Counted from the stretch's first letter, positions 33,156 through 41,819 are shown. The stretch is 64,000 bases of DNA from an uncultured Planococcus sp. (GCA_947502505.1 CANNAE010000005.1:62001-126000); one strand, 5' to 3'. Notes: a model not told the origin generated them from the letters alone. A program made the numbers and translations.

Positions 33156-33865
33156 TTTAGTGTAGAGAGGCTAATTAGTTCTGACCCTACCCACAATATT
33201 TTAGACTGTAGCACTGATGTGTCAGACGTTACATCCGGGGAAGCGATTTCCCCACTAGCCGGTAACTGATTACAGAAGCAGAACTACCTAAACATGCTTC
33301 ACTCAACGAAATCACTTAGCCGCCGAGCGCAAAGGGGTGAGCCGAAGCAGTATATGAAAAGCTTTAATCGAGCATCGGGTCAAACCCCTTGCTCCCACAT
33401 CTGCTACGCAGATGCGTCGCAAATGAATTGACTCAGATTCCTTTCGCCAATTCATTGGCTTACTGCGAAAGGCCAACCCAAAGCCCGGCGGCTATTAAAA
33501 ATGAAGCCCGAAACGAATAGCGAAATAGGTGGTCACGCAAACATTCACTAGCTGTTTCAAACTTGTGCCAGGAAGCGATTTCCCCACTAGCCGGTAACTG
33601 GCTACAGAAGCAGAACTACCTAAACATGCTTCACTCAACGAAATCACTCAGCCGCCAAGCGTTAAGGGGTGAGCCGATGCCGTAAGACAAGTGTTCTTCT
33701 TGGCTTACTGCCAAAGGCCAACCCAAAGCCTGGCGGCGAATACTAAAAATGAAGCCCGAAACGAATAGCGAAACGAGCGGTCACGCAAACACTCACTAGC
33801 TGTTTCAAACTTGTGCCAGGAAGCCAACCCAAAGCCCGGCGGCGAATACCAACATGAAGCTCAAC
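33156..33865 (+). repeat. Tandem structured element family C, locus 2 (two units plus a deletion remnant)
   Basis: Unit 2a (33236-33492, long form), unit 2b (33570-33740, short form) and a remnant at 33818-33848 in which GGAAGC is joined directly to CCAACCCAAAGCCCGGCGGC. The spacers are a locus-specific repeat (ATGAAGCCCGAAACGAATAG...AGCTGTTTCAAACTTGTGCC). Enclosing stems: GCCGCCG/CGGCGGC at 33319/33486 and GCCGCCA/TGGCGGC at 33651/33731. The stretch 32860-33916 contains no supportable protein gene. Confidence 0.85.
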
Positions 33866-33916
33866 TAATGAACAAGAATGATTCCACAAGCAAACCCTCG
33901 CTATCTTCTTTTCCAA

Positions 33917-33948
33917 CAAAAAAAGCTAGAGACAGAATCTCTAGCCTT
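33917..33948 (-). terminator. Terminator of the cytochrome P450 gene
   Basis: Minus strand: GCTAGAGA-TTCTG-TCTCTAGC followed by TTTTTTT, just after the P450 stop. Confidence 0.9.
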
Positions 33949-33954
33949 TCATGA

Positions 33955-35283
33955 TCAATGGAATGGGCATCCTGATTGCACGGTTGTGTTCTTCTGTTCG
34001 TGATAGAACACATTATCCGGGCGGTTTTTCAGTTTTCGCACGTCTTTCAAGATTAGGCGGCTTTTTGGCATCGTCGGCATGCGGGACATGTCATAGGACA
34101 AGTCCTGTTCAGGCACGCTGTATTCCAAGTTCTCCGCGAAATATTTGAAGATCGACTGCATGTACATGACCGTCATCCATTCACCCGCACAGCGGTGTCC
34201 GGTATGATGGTCGCCGCCTCCTTGCGGAATGAAAGAAAACGGGCTGCCATCCCATGTGCTGAAACGTTCTGGGATGAATTCGTCAGCGTTGTCCCATGAA
34301 TCGGGGTGATGGTTCGTGCCGTAAAGGTCCAAAATGACACGCATATCTTTTTTGAACTGGACGCCGTTCCAATTGAAATCTTTTTTAGAGATCGCTGCCA
34401 TGACGGGTGCGAATGGATAATAACGGCGTACTTCCTGGGCGAAATTATGGCTGTAATTGTTTTCGTCTGCCTGCAGTTTGCCGCGCATCGCCGGATTTTC
34501 GTGCATCGCCATGACGCCGAAGACAATAAAGTAAGCCGTGGCGATCATCGGGCGGTAGGCATTATTCAAATCGACAGCTGCCGTCTCGAGGTCGAGCAGT
34601 TTACCGTTCGGTGTCCGGTGATGGGCGACTATATAGGCTGCGGTATAGGCGGGTGGGCTGTATTCGCCTTTTCGGATTTGCTTGATGATTTTTTTCAGCC
34701 AGTCTTCGTGCGCATTGCGCGCTTTCATGCCTTCCAGGTAACGCCCTTCGGTGAGGCCGAACGAATCGACCATCGTGACGAGTTCCCATGTGCGCTGTTT
34801 GACTTCGCTTTCTTTCATCGGAAGCCCTGCCCAGTGGATCATGGAGCGCGTGAAGATTTCTTCGATTTCATCCAATAAGACGATCTCGTCCATGTGCTCC
34901 CATTGTTCGGCCTTGGCCTCGAGTTCTTGGATTACCATGCGTTTGGCGTCTTCTAAGCGTTCAGGTGTCATCATCGATAGGAACATGCGCTTTTGCTGGT
35001 GGTGGTCTTCGCCGTCGCGGCCATGGATTGCACCTCGCCCGAATAGCGTTTGCTCAAGCGGAAGCGGCGCTGCTCCGCTGCGTTTGAAATAGTCGTTATT
35101 GTAGAATAGTTCAGCCGCTTCTTCGCCGGCCATGCACACGACCTTTTTCCCCATCAGGCGGGTTTCAAAAATATCCGAGCCCAGTTCTTTGCGGCGGCCG
35201 GGCAAGAAATCAAATCCTTCGCCGAGAAGGGAGAGGGTATTGTCCAATTCTTTCGCTTTCGGGATCGGGTGCTTCACTTTCAT
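33955..35283 (-). CDS. Cytochrome P450 fatty-acid peroxygenase (CYP152 family)
   Basis: 442 residues. CYP152 enzymes use hydrogen peroxide, not a reductase, to hydroxylate or decarboxylate fatty acids. The heme-binding segment FIPQGGGDHHTGHRCAGEW gives Cys365 as the iron ligand. In the I helix the usual acid-alcohol pair is replaced by Arg244-Pro245 (NNAYRPMIATAY), the CYP152 hallmark for binding the substrate carboxylate. Residue numbers are within two of B. subtilis P450BSbeta (Cys363, Arg242). Monocistronic with its own terminator. Confidence 0.95.
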   Translation of the reverse strand: MKVKHPIPKAKELDNTLSLLGEGFDFLPGRRKELGSDIFETRLMGKKVVCMAGEEAAELFYNNDYFKRSGAAPLPLEQTLFGRGAIHGRDGEDHHQQKRMFLSMMTPERLEDAKRMVIQELEAKAEQWEHMDEIVLLDEIEEIFTRSMIHWAGLPMKESEVKQRTWELVTMVDSFGLTEGRYLEGMKARNAHEDWLKKIIKQIRKGEYSPPAYTAAYIVAHHRTPNGKLLDLETAAVDLNNAYRPMIATAYFIVFGVMAMHENPAMRGKLQADENNYSHNFAQEVRRYYPFAPVMAAISKKDFNWNGVQFKKDMRVILDLYGTNHHPDSWDNADEFIPERFSTWDGSPFSFIPQGGGDHHTGHRCAGEWMTVMYMQSIFKYFAENLEYSVPEQDLSYDMSRMPTMPKSRLILKDVRKLKNRPDNVFYHEQKNTTVQSGCPFH

Positions 35284-35479
35284 GTATGGTCAGCTCCTTC
35301 AGTCTATTCAATGCAGGAAATTCACCTGTTCATTTGAAAAATCATTGTAGGAAACCATACCCTTCTGGCGTCCCGGTAAACGCTTCCGGAATTTCCGGAT
35401 GGCGCATATCAAAAAGCTGGAGTAGGCGTTTTTTCATGGTACACTTAGAGCACTAGATAGGCTGAAAGGAGCGGCAAGA

Positions 35480-36409
35480 ATGACAAATGGATTCGGCGGC
35501 TTGTCCCGCCAGGCACTCGAATGGGTCGAGTCAAAATGGCCAGGAGCTGCGCTAGAAGAAGCTGTCCCTTTAGAAGGTGGGACTTCTTCACTGCTTTATG
35601 AAATTCGCGCAAGCAAAGATGGAGAGCGGCAGAGTGTTGTTTTGCGGCTGCACCATAAAGGGGAGTGGCTCGACCAGGAACCGGATTTGGCCAAGCATGA
35701 GGCGAGCAGCCTGGAGCTTGCCGGAACATTGGGCATTCCAGCCCCGCATATTCTGGCGTTTGACGAAAACGGCGAAGCATGCGGCATGCCGGCCGTGTTG
35801 ATGACAAAGGTTCCAGGAGCGGTCATTTTGCCGCCAGCATACGACGCGGCGTGGCTCGATGGGCTTGCTGAGACGCTCGCGGGGATCCATCGCCATAAAG
35901 CAGACAGCTTTCCTTACGAGTATTTCGCTTATAACGACGCACGGCGCCTTGAGCGGCCGAAGTGGTCGCGTGTAGAAGGCGATTGGATGCGCGCATTTTA
36001 TATCGTCGCCGCGGGTGGCCCGCCGGTTGAGTATTGCTTGATCCACCGAGATTATCACCCGGGAAATATTCTATGGGAAGAGGGGCGTGTCAGTGGCGTT
36101 GTCGATTGGGTCAATACGTGCCGTGGGCCTGCGGGTGTCGATGTCGGGCATTGCCGCGTTAATTTGGCGCAGCTTTACGGTACGCGAGTCGCCAATGAAT
36201 TTTTGGCAGCATACGAACGCCATGCCGGTGAATCGTTTGCTTATGATCCGTATTGGGATTTGCTGTCTTTGATCGATACATTGGACGGCAGCCCGGCGGT
36301 GTACCCTGGATGGAAGAAGTTCGGCATGACCGGCTTATCTGATGAATTGGTCCGTTACCGCCTGGACGAGTACTTGATGAGCTTGATGGACCGCTTCGAT
36401 GATTTCTGA
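35480..36409 (+). CDS. APH-family phosphotransferase (aminoglycoside phosphotransferase-like)
   Basis: 309 residues, GAAAGGAGCGG upstream. Kinase-like fold with the N-lobe VPLEGGTSSLLYEIRA, the catalytic loop YCLIHRDYHPGNILW (Asp and Asn) and the metal-binding VVDWVNT (Asp). The family includes aminoglycoside, choline and homoserine kinases. No resistance phenotype should be assumed. Stands alone, divergent from the P450 gene. Confidence 0.88.
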   Translation: MTNGFGGLSRQALEWVESKWPGAALEEAVPLEGGTSSLLYEIRASKDGERQSVVLRLHHKGEWLDQEPDLAKHEASSLELAGTLGIPAPHILAFDENGEACGMPAVLMTKVPGAVILPPAYDAAWLDGLAETLAGIHRHKADSFPYEYFAYNDARRLERPKWSRVEGDWMRAFYIVAAGGPPVEYCLIHRDYHPGNILWEEGRVSGVVDWVNTCRGPAGVDVGHCRVNLAQLYGTRVANEFLAAYERHAGESFAYDPYWDLLSLIDTLDGSPAVYPGWKKFGMTGLSDELVRYRLDEYLMSLMDRFDDF

Positions 36410-36486
36410 GCTGTGCCCCTGAGGTTTGATTTCTCCCATACAGGCAATATATATAGCACAAGCTTGTATTTAGAGGAGGAGTCATA

Positions 36487-37038
36487 ATGACGGACGAACA
36501 ACTGAAGAACTTGAAGCAGGAACTCGAAGCGCAATTGAAATCGCTCGAGGAACGAATGGAACATACAGAGGAATTCGAAACTAGCGAACTATCCAATTAC
36601 GATAATCACCCTGGCGATAATGCCACTGATTTGTATGACCAGGAACGCGGAATGGCGATGGAGCAGTTCAAGGAAGAAGAGCATGACGATGTCGTAGCTG
36701 CTTTGAAAGCCATTGAAGAAGGAACGTACGGCAAATGTGCAGTGTGCGGCAAAGACATTCCATACGAACGGCTCGAAGCAATACCAACTGCCCTGACATG
36801 TATCGATCATGCAGACCACAACCTGGACCTGGAAAGCCGGCCTTCAGAAGAGGATGTCATCGGCTCATCAACGGACCATCCGGCTAAAACAGAAGACGGG
36901 CGCGTTCGCGATTACGAGAACAGCTTTGACGATGTCGAGAATTTCGGTTCATCCGACGGCCCGCAAGACCAGCCGGGGGAAGAGCAGGAAGACTTCTATA
37001 AAGACGACGAGGCAGAAGAAGACGAGCAATTTAAATAA
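36487..37038 (+). CDS. TraR/DksA-type zinc-finger protein, YteA family
   Basis: 183 residues with GAGGAGGAG upstream. N-terminal coiled coil (DEQLKNLKQELEAQLKSLEERM), an acidic middle with NYDNHPGDNATDLYDQERGMA, then the zinc-finger-like KCAVCGKDIPYERLEAIPTALTCIDHA. The last metal ligand position is His rather than Cys (CIDH). The C-terminal 60 residues are very acidic. YteA-type proteins are annotated in connection with sporulation; the role is unclear. Confidence 0.87.
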   Translation: MTDEQLKNLKQELEAQLKSLEERMEHTEEFETSELSNYDNHPGDNATDLYDQERGMAMEQFKEEEHDDVVAALKAIEEGTYGKCAVCGKDIPYERLEAIPTALTCIDHADHNLDLESRPSEEDVIGSSTDHPAKTEDGRVRDYENSFDDVENFGSSDGPQDQPGEEQEDFYKDDEAEEDEQFK

Positions 37039-37042
37039 TCCG

Positions 37043-37070
37043 GTCCCGGCGCTCGCCGGGGCTTTTTTCT
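37043..37070 (+). terminator. Terminator after the yteA-type gene
   Basis: CCCGGCG / CGCCGGG stem followed by GCTTTTTTC, immediately after the stop. Confidence 0.8.
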
Positions 37071-37101
37071 TTATTACATATCCATAAAAGGAGGGGCCTG
37101 G

Positions 37102-37467
37102 ATGGAAAATATGCACGCACAATTTCTCGCATTGGAGAATAGCCATTTGGCGCCGGATGCCAGAGAATCTAACAGGAACATGGCAGAAATACTGGATGAT
37201 GATTTTTTTGAATTTGGCATCTCCGGCGGCATTTGCCAACACTCCGACTTTGACGGGGGCTATGAGTTATCCCGAGATGACTATCGCATTTCCCGTTTTG
37301 AAGTGAAAATTCTCGGCCCTGAGGCGGTTTTGACGGTGTATTTACTGGAAAACCGGACGGCAGGGACGTGGAGCCATAGAAGTTCTGTTTGGAAAAAACG
37401 CCACGATCGTTGGAAGTTATTCTTTCACCAAGGAACAAAGACGGATGGTTTCAAGAAATGGGAATAG
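37102..37467 (+). CDS. DUF4440/SnoaL-like (NTF2-fold) protein
   Basis: 121 residues, AAGGAGGGG upstream. The pattern AILDDDFFEFGISGG...RFEVKILGPEAVLTVYLLE...WSHRSSVWKKRHDRWKLFFHQGT is typical of short DUF4440 proteins (cone-shaped NTF2 fold). The reaction, if any, is unknown. It is followed 41 bases later by the DCC-family gene and may share its transcript. Confidence 0.72.
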   Translation: MENMHAQFLALENSHLAPDARESNRNMAEILDDDFFEFGISGGICQHSDFDGGYELSRDDYRISRFEVKILGPEAVLTVYLLENRTAGTWSHRSSVWKKRHDRWKLFFHQGTKTDGFKKWE

Positions 37468-37508
37468 GGAAAATAAAAGGCAGGCAATAAGTAAAGGGAG
37501 GATCATCT

Positions 37509-37910
37509 ATGGAGCATGCGATTGTTTTATTCGATGGAGATTGCAATTTCTGCGATTCCAGTGTGCAATTTATCATCAATCATGACCCGGCAGGTTATTT
37601 TCAATTCGCTTCCCTGCAAAGCGAGATCGGGCAGGAGCTTTCGAAAAAGCATAATGTCCCGGACGACGTAGACAGCCTAGTGCTGATTGAAGGCGGAGAA
37701 GCGTACGTGAAGTCAGAAGGCGCGCTGATGATTTCCCACCATTTGACGGGCCTTTGGAAATTGGCCTATCATCTTCAGCCATTCCCGCGCATACTTCGCG
37801 ACGGGGCATACGACGTCATCGCCAAAAACCGCTATAAAGTATTCGGCAAGCTCGACAGCTGCATGCTGCCGCCTCCGCATATCCGCAAGCGTTTTTTGGA
37901 CCAATTTTAA
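37509..37910 (+). CDS. DCC-family thiol-disulfide oxidoreductase-like protein (YuxK type)
   Basis: 133 residues. The family hallmark VLFDGDCNFCDSSVQFI (DxxCxxC) starts at about residue 6. YFQFASLQSEIGQEL and a helical C-terminal half ending YKVFGKLDSCMLPPPHIRKRF follow. Thought to have a thioredoxin-like fold; physiological substrate unknown. AGGGAGGA upstream, strong terminator downstream. Confidence 0.88.
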   Translation: MEHAIVLFDGDCNFCDSSVQFIINHDPAGYFQFASLQSEIGQELSKKHNVPDDVDSLVLIEGGEAYVKSEGALMISHHLTGLWKLAYHLQPFPRILRDGAYDVIAKNRYKVFGKLDSCMLPPPHIRKRFLDQF

Positions 37911-37916
37911 AGAAAC

Positions 37917-37954
37917 AAAAGGGCGGTTCCAGATTTTTCTGGGACCGCCCTTTT
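37917..37954. terminator. Bidirectional terminator between convergent genes
   Basis: AAAAGGGCGGTTCCAG / CTGGGACCGCCCTTTT around ATTTTT, between the DCC-family gene and the convergent minus-strand gene. Confidence 0.9.
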
Positions 37955-37981
37955 CGTATGGATCGATTTTCAGGGTGTTTC

Positions 37982-39175
37982 TTACAGGAAATTCGAAAAG
38001 CGCCAGTAATGAGCCGCAATCGGGTCAGCCATCCAGGCGAGCCCTTCGCTTTCTGTTTGGTGAAGCGGCTGCCAGCTTCCGCGATTTCCGAGTTTCAAAT
38101 AAATTTCATGATTCGGCGATTGGTCATGGACGCCGATTAAATCGTAGACGCCATTCCGGTAAAATGTAGCGGAGACTTCGTAATCGATATTGGGTGATGT
38201 CGTCAACGGATTCCCAACGCTGTGGGTAAGCAGGAATTCGGTTTTTTGGTCTGTATCTTCTTTGATCTTCGCTGTAACGCCTTCGCTTGAAGCGATGTCC
38301 GCCTTGCGGAATTTCCGGCGCCAATTGTACGCAATGCTGGTGCCGATGTCTTTATCGAAATCGAAGGTGCTTGTTGCTGCTGACAGGTCGACGATGCAAT
38401 TGCTGAGTGAGCGATAATGTTTGGATTCCGGGTCAAACGACCGGTTGTCCCCTTGGAAATAAGGGTTTGGCGATGTCAGGTTCGGATTTTTCAACACATC
38501 ATCGGGCAAAAAGGTCAGGTAACGCAAATGCCATTTCAGTTCTGGCTCCTTGCCAGGGTTTTTCCCCAATAATTGATTGAGCGGCGCAATTTTTTTCGAT
38601 AGCCAGAATTTTTCTTCTGCTGCTTGTTCTTGTGATGAGCCACTGTTCAATGCCCCGAATATATTGGCCGCGAGCGATTTGACCTTGCGCAATGGGCTCT
38701 CGGTCCGTTCGACAGGACGCTGTGCACGCACCCAATAGGTCACTTCGCGGTCTTCGGGCACGTCCCGGTCAGTGAATTGGGTATGGCGGGTCTTTGTCAC
38801 GAGCTCGCCGTCGCGATAGATGTCATAGGTTTCGATGCCGTCAATCGCACCCCAAGCGAGTGATACCCGTTTATGCGAGACGATGGTCGACAAGACGATC
38901 TGTTCAAGCTGATTGATGCAGTCGGGATCGCGCTTTTCGGTGCCGGTCAATAGTTTTAAAGCGGTCACCCACTGGCCTTGAGGCGATTGGCGTTCAATCG
39001 TATAGCGAATCAATTCGCCGGGGCTCAAGCCCTCGTCCCGGAAGGAGGACTGTGTCCCCGTGTAGACGATTTCGCCATTTTTCTTTACTTGTGATACCTC
39101 ATCTGTCGGGGTCCAGCTGAAGGAAATCATGCTATCGGTTTGTTTCAATAAGTCAATGTCCCAGTTTTCGTTCAT
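37982..39175 (-). CDS. Unassigned protein with FN3-like modules (possibly DUF3238)
   Basis: 397 residues from the ATG at 39175, with GGAGGCTC upstream; the frame is open another 94 codons but that part overlaps a promoter region and an opposing gene. No signal peptide. Two beta-sandwich, fibronectin-III-like stretches (about residues 10-75 and 90-165, e.g. VSLAWGAIDGIETYDIYRDGELV). The C-terminal half (WHLRYLTFLPDDVL..., YFQGDNRSFDPESKHYRS, VSATFYRNGVYDLIGVHDQSPNHEIYLKL) resembles what I recall of DUF3238 proteins of Bacillus. Function unknown. Confidence 0.6.
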   Translation of the reverse strand: MNENWDIDLLKQTDSMISFSWTPTDEVSQVKKNGEIVYTGTQSSFRDEGLSPGELIRYTIERQSPQGQWVTALKLLTGTEKRDPDCINQLEQIVLSTIVSHKRVSLAWGAIDGIETYDIYRDGELVTKTRHTQFTDRDVPEDREVTYWVRAQRPVERTESPLRKVKSLAANIFGALNSGSSQEQAAEEKFWLSKKIAPLNQLLGKNPGKEPELKWHLRYLTFLPDDVLKNPNLTSPNPYFQGDNRSFDPESKHYRSLSNCIVDLSAATSTFDFDKDIGTSIAYNWRRKFRKADIASSEGVTAKIKEDTDQKTEFLLTHSVGNPLTTSPNIDYEVSATFYRNGVYDLIGVHDQSPNHEIYLKLGNRGSWQPLHQTESEGLAWMADPIAAHYWRFSNFL

Positions 39176-39362
39176 TAGTGAGCCTCCTTTCGCTCGTGAT
39201 AAGGTATACCCGATATTTGGAAATGATGAACATGACAAAATAACTGATTTTGTTACACAATTTAAACATTTCAGATAGTAAAGAACGCTATAATAGAAAT
39301 TAGATATATAGGCGAGCTTCATTTGCAGATGAATGACAAGTTGAGAAGGGGGAGATGGGTGA

Positions 39363-40214
39363 ATGGTGAGGGGAAATCTGGAAAAGGCAAGAAATTTCAA
39401 TGATTTCGACGAAGCGGCTTCATATGCTCTCCAGATTCTCAGCAAGCAGGCGGGCATGAGTAGCTTTTATGTGGCAAAGCAAGAAAGCGGGGCGCAAAAT
39501 ATCATAAAGGTGCATAATACGAAACACCATTTGATTGAAGAAGGGCAAGCGTCTCCGCTGCCATGCACGCTGTCGGCTTTGAGCGTCGAGCATGGGGCCG
39601 AGGCCTTGGTCATCGAGCATATTGGCGAACATGCATTGACGCGCTCGCTGGGCATTGCAGATGGAGTCGAGACAGGCTGTTTTATCGGGGTCCCCATCTT
39701 CTATGAAGACGGATCGGTTTATGGAACGGTTTGCGGAATCGACGACGGCCCGTGCGAGCTGCCGGCGGATTTGCCGTTCATCTTTGAGACGCTCGCTACT
39801 TTATTGACCTATGTGTTGGAACTTGAACAAGCCTATGAAGAAATTGAATCGCTGGCAGCCCCTTTGGTCCCTATCGTCGGGAAAGTGGCGATCCTGCCGA
39901 TCATCGGGGAAGTCCGGGCCACGAGGGCAAAGGCCATCATCGACCAGGTGATGCATGATTGTGCCGAAAAAAGCATCGAGGTGTTGATTGTCGATGTTTC
40001 GGGAGTGTCACAGATCAACTCAGAAGTCGGCGAGTATTTATTGAAGCTCGTAAAAGTATTGGGGTTGATCGGCGTCAAAACTGCCGTCACAGGAATCCAG
40101 CCCTATATGGCATTAAAAGTCCCGCATTTTGCAGAAGCGCTAAAAGGGACGATGATTGAAGCAAATCTCGAAACCGCCCTCAAGCGCCTCGGGTTCAACT
40201 TCCAGAAAAATTGA
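39363..40214 (+). CDS. GAF-STAS protein (RsbR-like co-antagonist/stress sensor)
   Basis: 283 residues, GGGGGAG upstream. Residues 1-145 form a GAF-type sensor domain (DGVETGCFIGVPIFYEDGSVYGTVCGID). Residues 165-278 form a STAS domain (LVPIVGKVAILPIIGEVRATRAKAII, VLIVDVSGVSQINSEVGEYLLKLV, VKTAVTGIQPYMALKV). This matches RsbR-type stressosome proteins with a GAF input. The serine/threonine phosphosites of RsbR proteins would be near VSGVSQINS. No rsbS or rsbT genes are adjacent. Confidence 0.85.
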   Translation: MVRGNLEKARNFNDFDEAASYALQILSKQAGMSSFYVAKQESGAQNIIKVHNTKHHLIEEGQASPLPCTLSALSVEHGAEALVIEHIGEHALTRSLGIADGVETGCFIGVPIFYEDGSVYGTVCGIDDGPCELPADLPFIFETLATLLTYVLELEQAYEEIESLAAPLVPIVGKVAILPIIGEVRATRAKAIIDQVMHDCAEKSIEVLIVDVSGVSQINSEVGEYLLKLVKVLGLIGVKTAVTGIQPYMALKVPHFAEALKGTMIEANLETALKRLGFNFQKN

Positions 40215-40245
40215 GGAAGTCAGGCGATGCTGCCGCCAGTGATCG

Positions 40246-40282
40246 AAAAAGCCATTTCCTGAAAATCAGGAAATGGCTTTTC
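40246..40282. terminator. Bidirectional terminator
   Basis: AAAAAGCCATTTCCTG / CAGGAAATGGCTTTT, between the GAF-STAS gene and the convergent phosphoesterase gene. Confidence 0.9.
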
Positions 40283-40783
40283 TTACTCTTCTTTATCGAA
40301 AAAAACATGTTTGAGTTCCCATTTGTCGCTGATCTCAAGCAGCCCGAATGAGTATTGCGGTTCGCGGCGTTTATCAGTCGGCGATCCAGGATTGAATAAA
40401 GTCAGGCCATCCATTTCGCGCATAAGCGGTTGATGGGAATGGCCGAAAACGATGATGTCGACGTTTTCGCCTTCAAAGCTATCCAACGCCCGCTGTTCGG
40501 TCGTTTTCCGTAATCCATCTCCATGGACGACGCCGATTTTCAAGTCGCCGAATGTGAAGATTTTTTTCCGCCCGAAACGGTCCACGATATCCCAGGGATC
40601 GACATTGCCGGCCACGCCATCCGTTTCCGCATAAGCCGACAATTCATGATAGACATCGAGTATCTGCCAGTCGCCGGCATGGATGATAAAGTCGGCTCCT
40701 TCACAGGCATCGACAAGCGGTTGCGGGAGTTTTTTTCCGCGGTTCGGGATATGGGTATCAGATACGATGACTATTTTTTTCAT
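40283..40783 (-). CDS. YfcE/MJ0936-family metallophosphoesterase
   Basis: 166 residues from the ATG at 40783, preceded by GGAGG. Metal-binding motifs: VSDTHIPN (Asp-His), IIHAGDW (Asp), GVAGNVDP (Asn), VVHGDGL (His) and VFGHSHQPL (His-x-His). The family hydrolyses phosphodiesters, and the natural substrate is often unknown. Single gene, ending at a shared terminator. Confidence 0.9.
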   Translation of the reverse strand: MKKIVIVSDTHIPNRGKKLPQPLVDACEGADFIIHAGDWQILDVYHELSAYAETDGVAGNVDPWDIVDRFGRKKIFTFGDLKIGVVHGDGLRKTTEQRALDSFEGENVDIIVFGHSHQPLMREMDGLTLFNPGSPTDKRREPQYSFGLLEISDKWELKHVFFDKEE

Positions 40784-40910
40784 CAAATCGCCTCCAGGAT
40801 CAGTTTGTTCCACTTTACCAAACTCTTGCCCGTACGTCTAAAAGCTCAAGAGGTTAAACTGATTGAAAAGGGGGAAGACAAGGTAGAAAGTACAAGTTGG
40901 AGGGATCGTT

Positions 40911-41186
40911 ATGGGCATCAATATGAAAAAATTCATCGCATCAGGCGCGGCACTTGGCGCAGGGGTGATCTTATTGAAGGCATACAATGAGAAAAAACGC
41001 AGCGTTTGGGTATATGAGGATAGCGATATGCGCAATAGCTACGAAATCGATCACGAGGAAAGCGTCAATGCGCCTTATGACCATGCAGAAGAGGGATTGA
41101 CCCAGTTGGATTCGGCGTATCGTTCGGAGTGGCAGGCGAATGCATTTCCCCAGACGAAAAAGCAATTGGAAGAATTGGAATCGTGA
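40911..41186 (+). CDS. Small hypothetical protein with N-terminal hydrophobic glycine-rich segment
   Basis: 91 residues with GGAGG upstream. MGINMKKFIASGAALGAGVILLKAY resembles a short membrane or glycine-zipper segment, followed by a polar, acidic tail (about residues 30-91) ending QTKKQLEELES. No known domain recognised. Its good binding site and codon usage like its neighbours support a real gene. It may be co-transcribed with the reductase gene 54 bases on. Confidence 0.7.
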   Translation: MGINMKKFIASGAALGAGVILLKAYNEKKRSVWVYEDSDMRNSYEIDHEESVNAPYDHAEEGLTQLDSAYRSEWQANAFPQTKKQLEELES

Positions 41187-41240
41187 GTTTTCCTGCACGA
41201 AGAAAGAAGCGGGCTAGCCCACTCAAGGAGGCAATGATGA

Positions 41241-41774
41241 ATGGCTGAAAGGAAAGTCGTGTGCTATATTGCACAAAGCTTAGACGGCTATATTGCGGAC
41301 ACAGAAGAGACATTGGACTGGCTAACGGATGTGAAAATGGACGGAGACGCCGGATACGGGGCATTCATTGAGACAGTTGATACAATCCTGCTTGGCAGGC
41401 GCACCTATGACTGGGTGATTGATCGTATAGACGGGGAATTCCCTTACGCCGATCAGCATTCTTATGTGTTTACTTCTCATCCGAAAGAGGATGAAAGCAA
41501 AATTACGTTCACCTCGGAAGATGTGGCAAGCGTCGTGAAAACACTTAAGCAGCAACCGGGCGGCACGATTTGGCCTGTCGGGGGCAGCTTATTGATCGAG
41601 AGTTTATTAAAAGAAGACCTGGTCGATGAATTCATCATTTCCATCGCGCCAGTGACGCTTGGCGAGGGCATTCCTTTATTCCAGAAAGCACAGCGCCGCC
41701 TCGATTTCACTTTGGAATCCGTAGCAAAAGACGGGCAAATTGCGCAAATGCATTACAAGCGCCAAAAAAATTAA
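41241..41774 (+). CDS. RibD C-terminal/dihydrofolate-reductase-like protein
   Basis: 177 residues, AAGGAGG upstream. Starts KVVCYIAQSLDGYIADTEETLDWL, the typical opening of YwjB/YyaP-type proteins. VDTILLGRRTYDWV and IWPVGGSLLIESLLKEDLVDEFIISIAPVTLGEGIPLF complete the NADPH-type fold. Not a true folate reductase or RibD; substrate unknown. Terminator directly after. Confidence 0.88.
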   Translation: MAERKVVCYIAQSLDGYIADTEETLDWLTDVKMDGDAGYGAFIETVDTILLGRRTYDWVIDRIDGEFPYADQHSYVFTSHPKEDESKITFTSEDVASVVKTLKQQPGGTIWPVGGSLLIESLLKEDLVDEFIISIAPVTLGEGIPLFQKAQRRLDFTLESVAKDGQIAQMHYKRQKN

Positions 41775-41788
41775 ATCCAAGAGATGGC

Positions 41789-41819
41789 AAAAAAGACGGG
41801 CAACTTGCCCGTCTTTTTT
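41789..41819 (+). terminator. Terminator after the RibD-C-like gene
   Basis: AAAAAGACGGGCA-ACT-TGCCCGTCTTTTTT, about 15 bases after the stop. Confidence 0.92.

Noticed and set aside
35480..36409. Antibiotic (aminoglycoside) resistance gene
   Set aside because: Only the broad kinase-like fold is recognisable; the family includes many metabolic kinases, so resistance is not claimed.
39176..39457. Upstream extension of the FN3-like protein
   Set aside because: It would cross the promoter region and the start of the GAF-STAS gene; the ATG at 39175 has GGAGG upstream.
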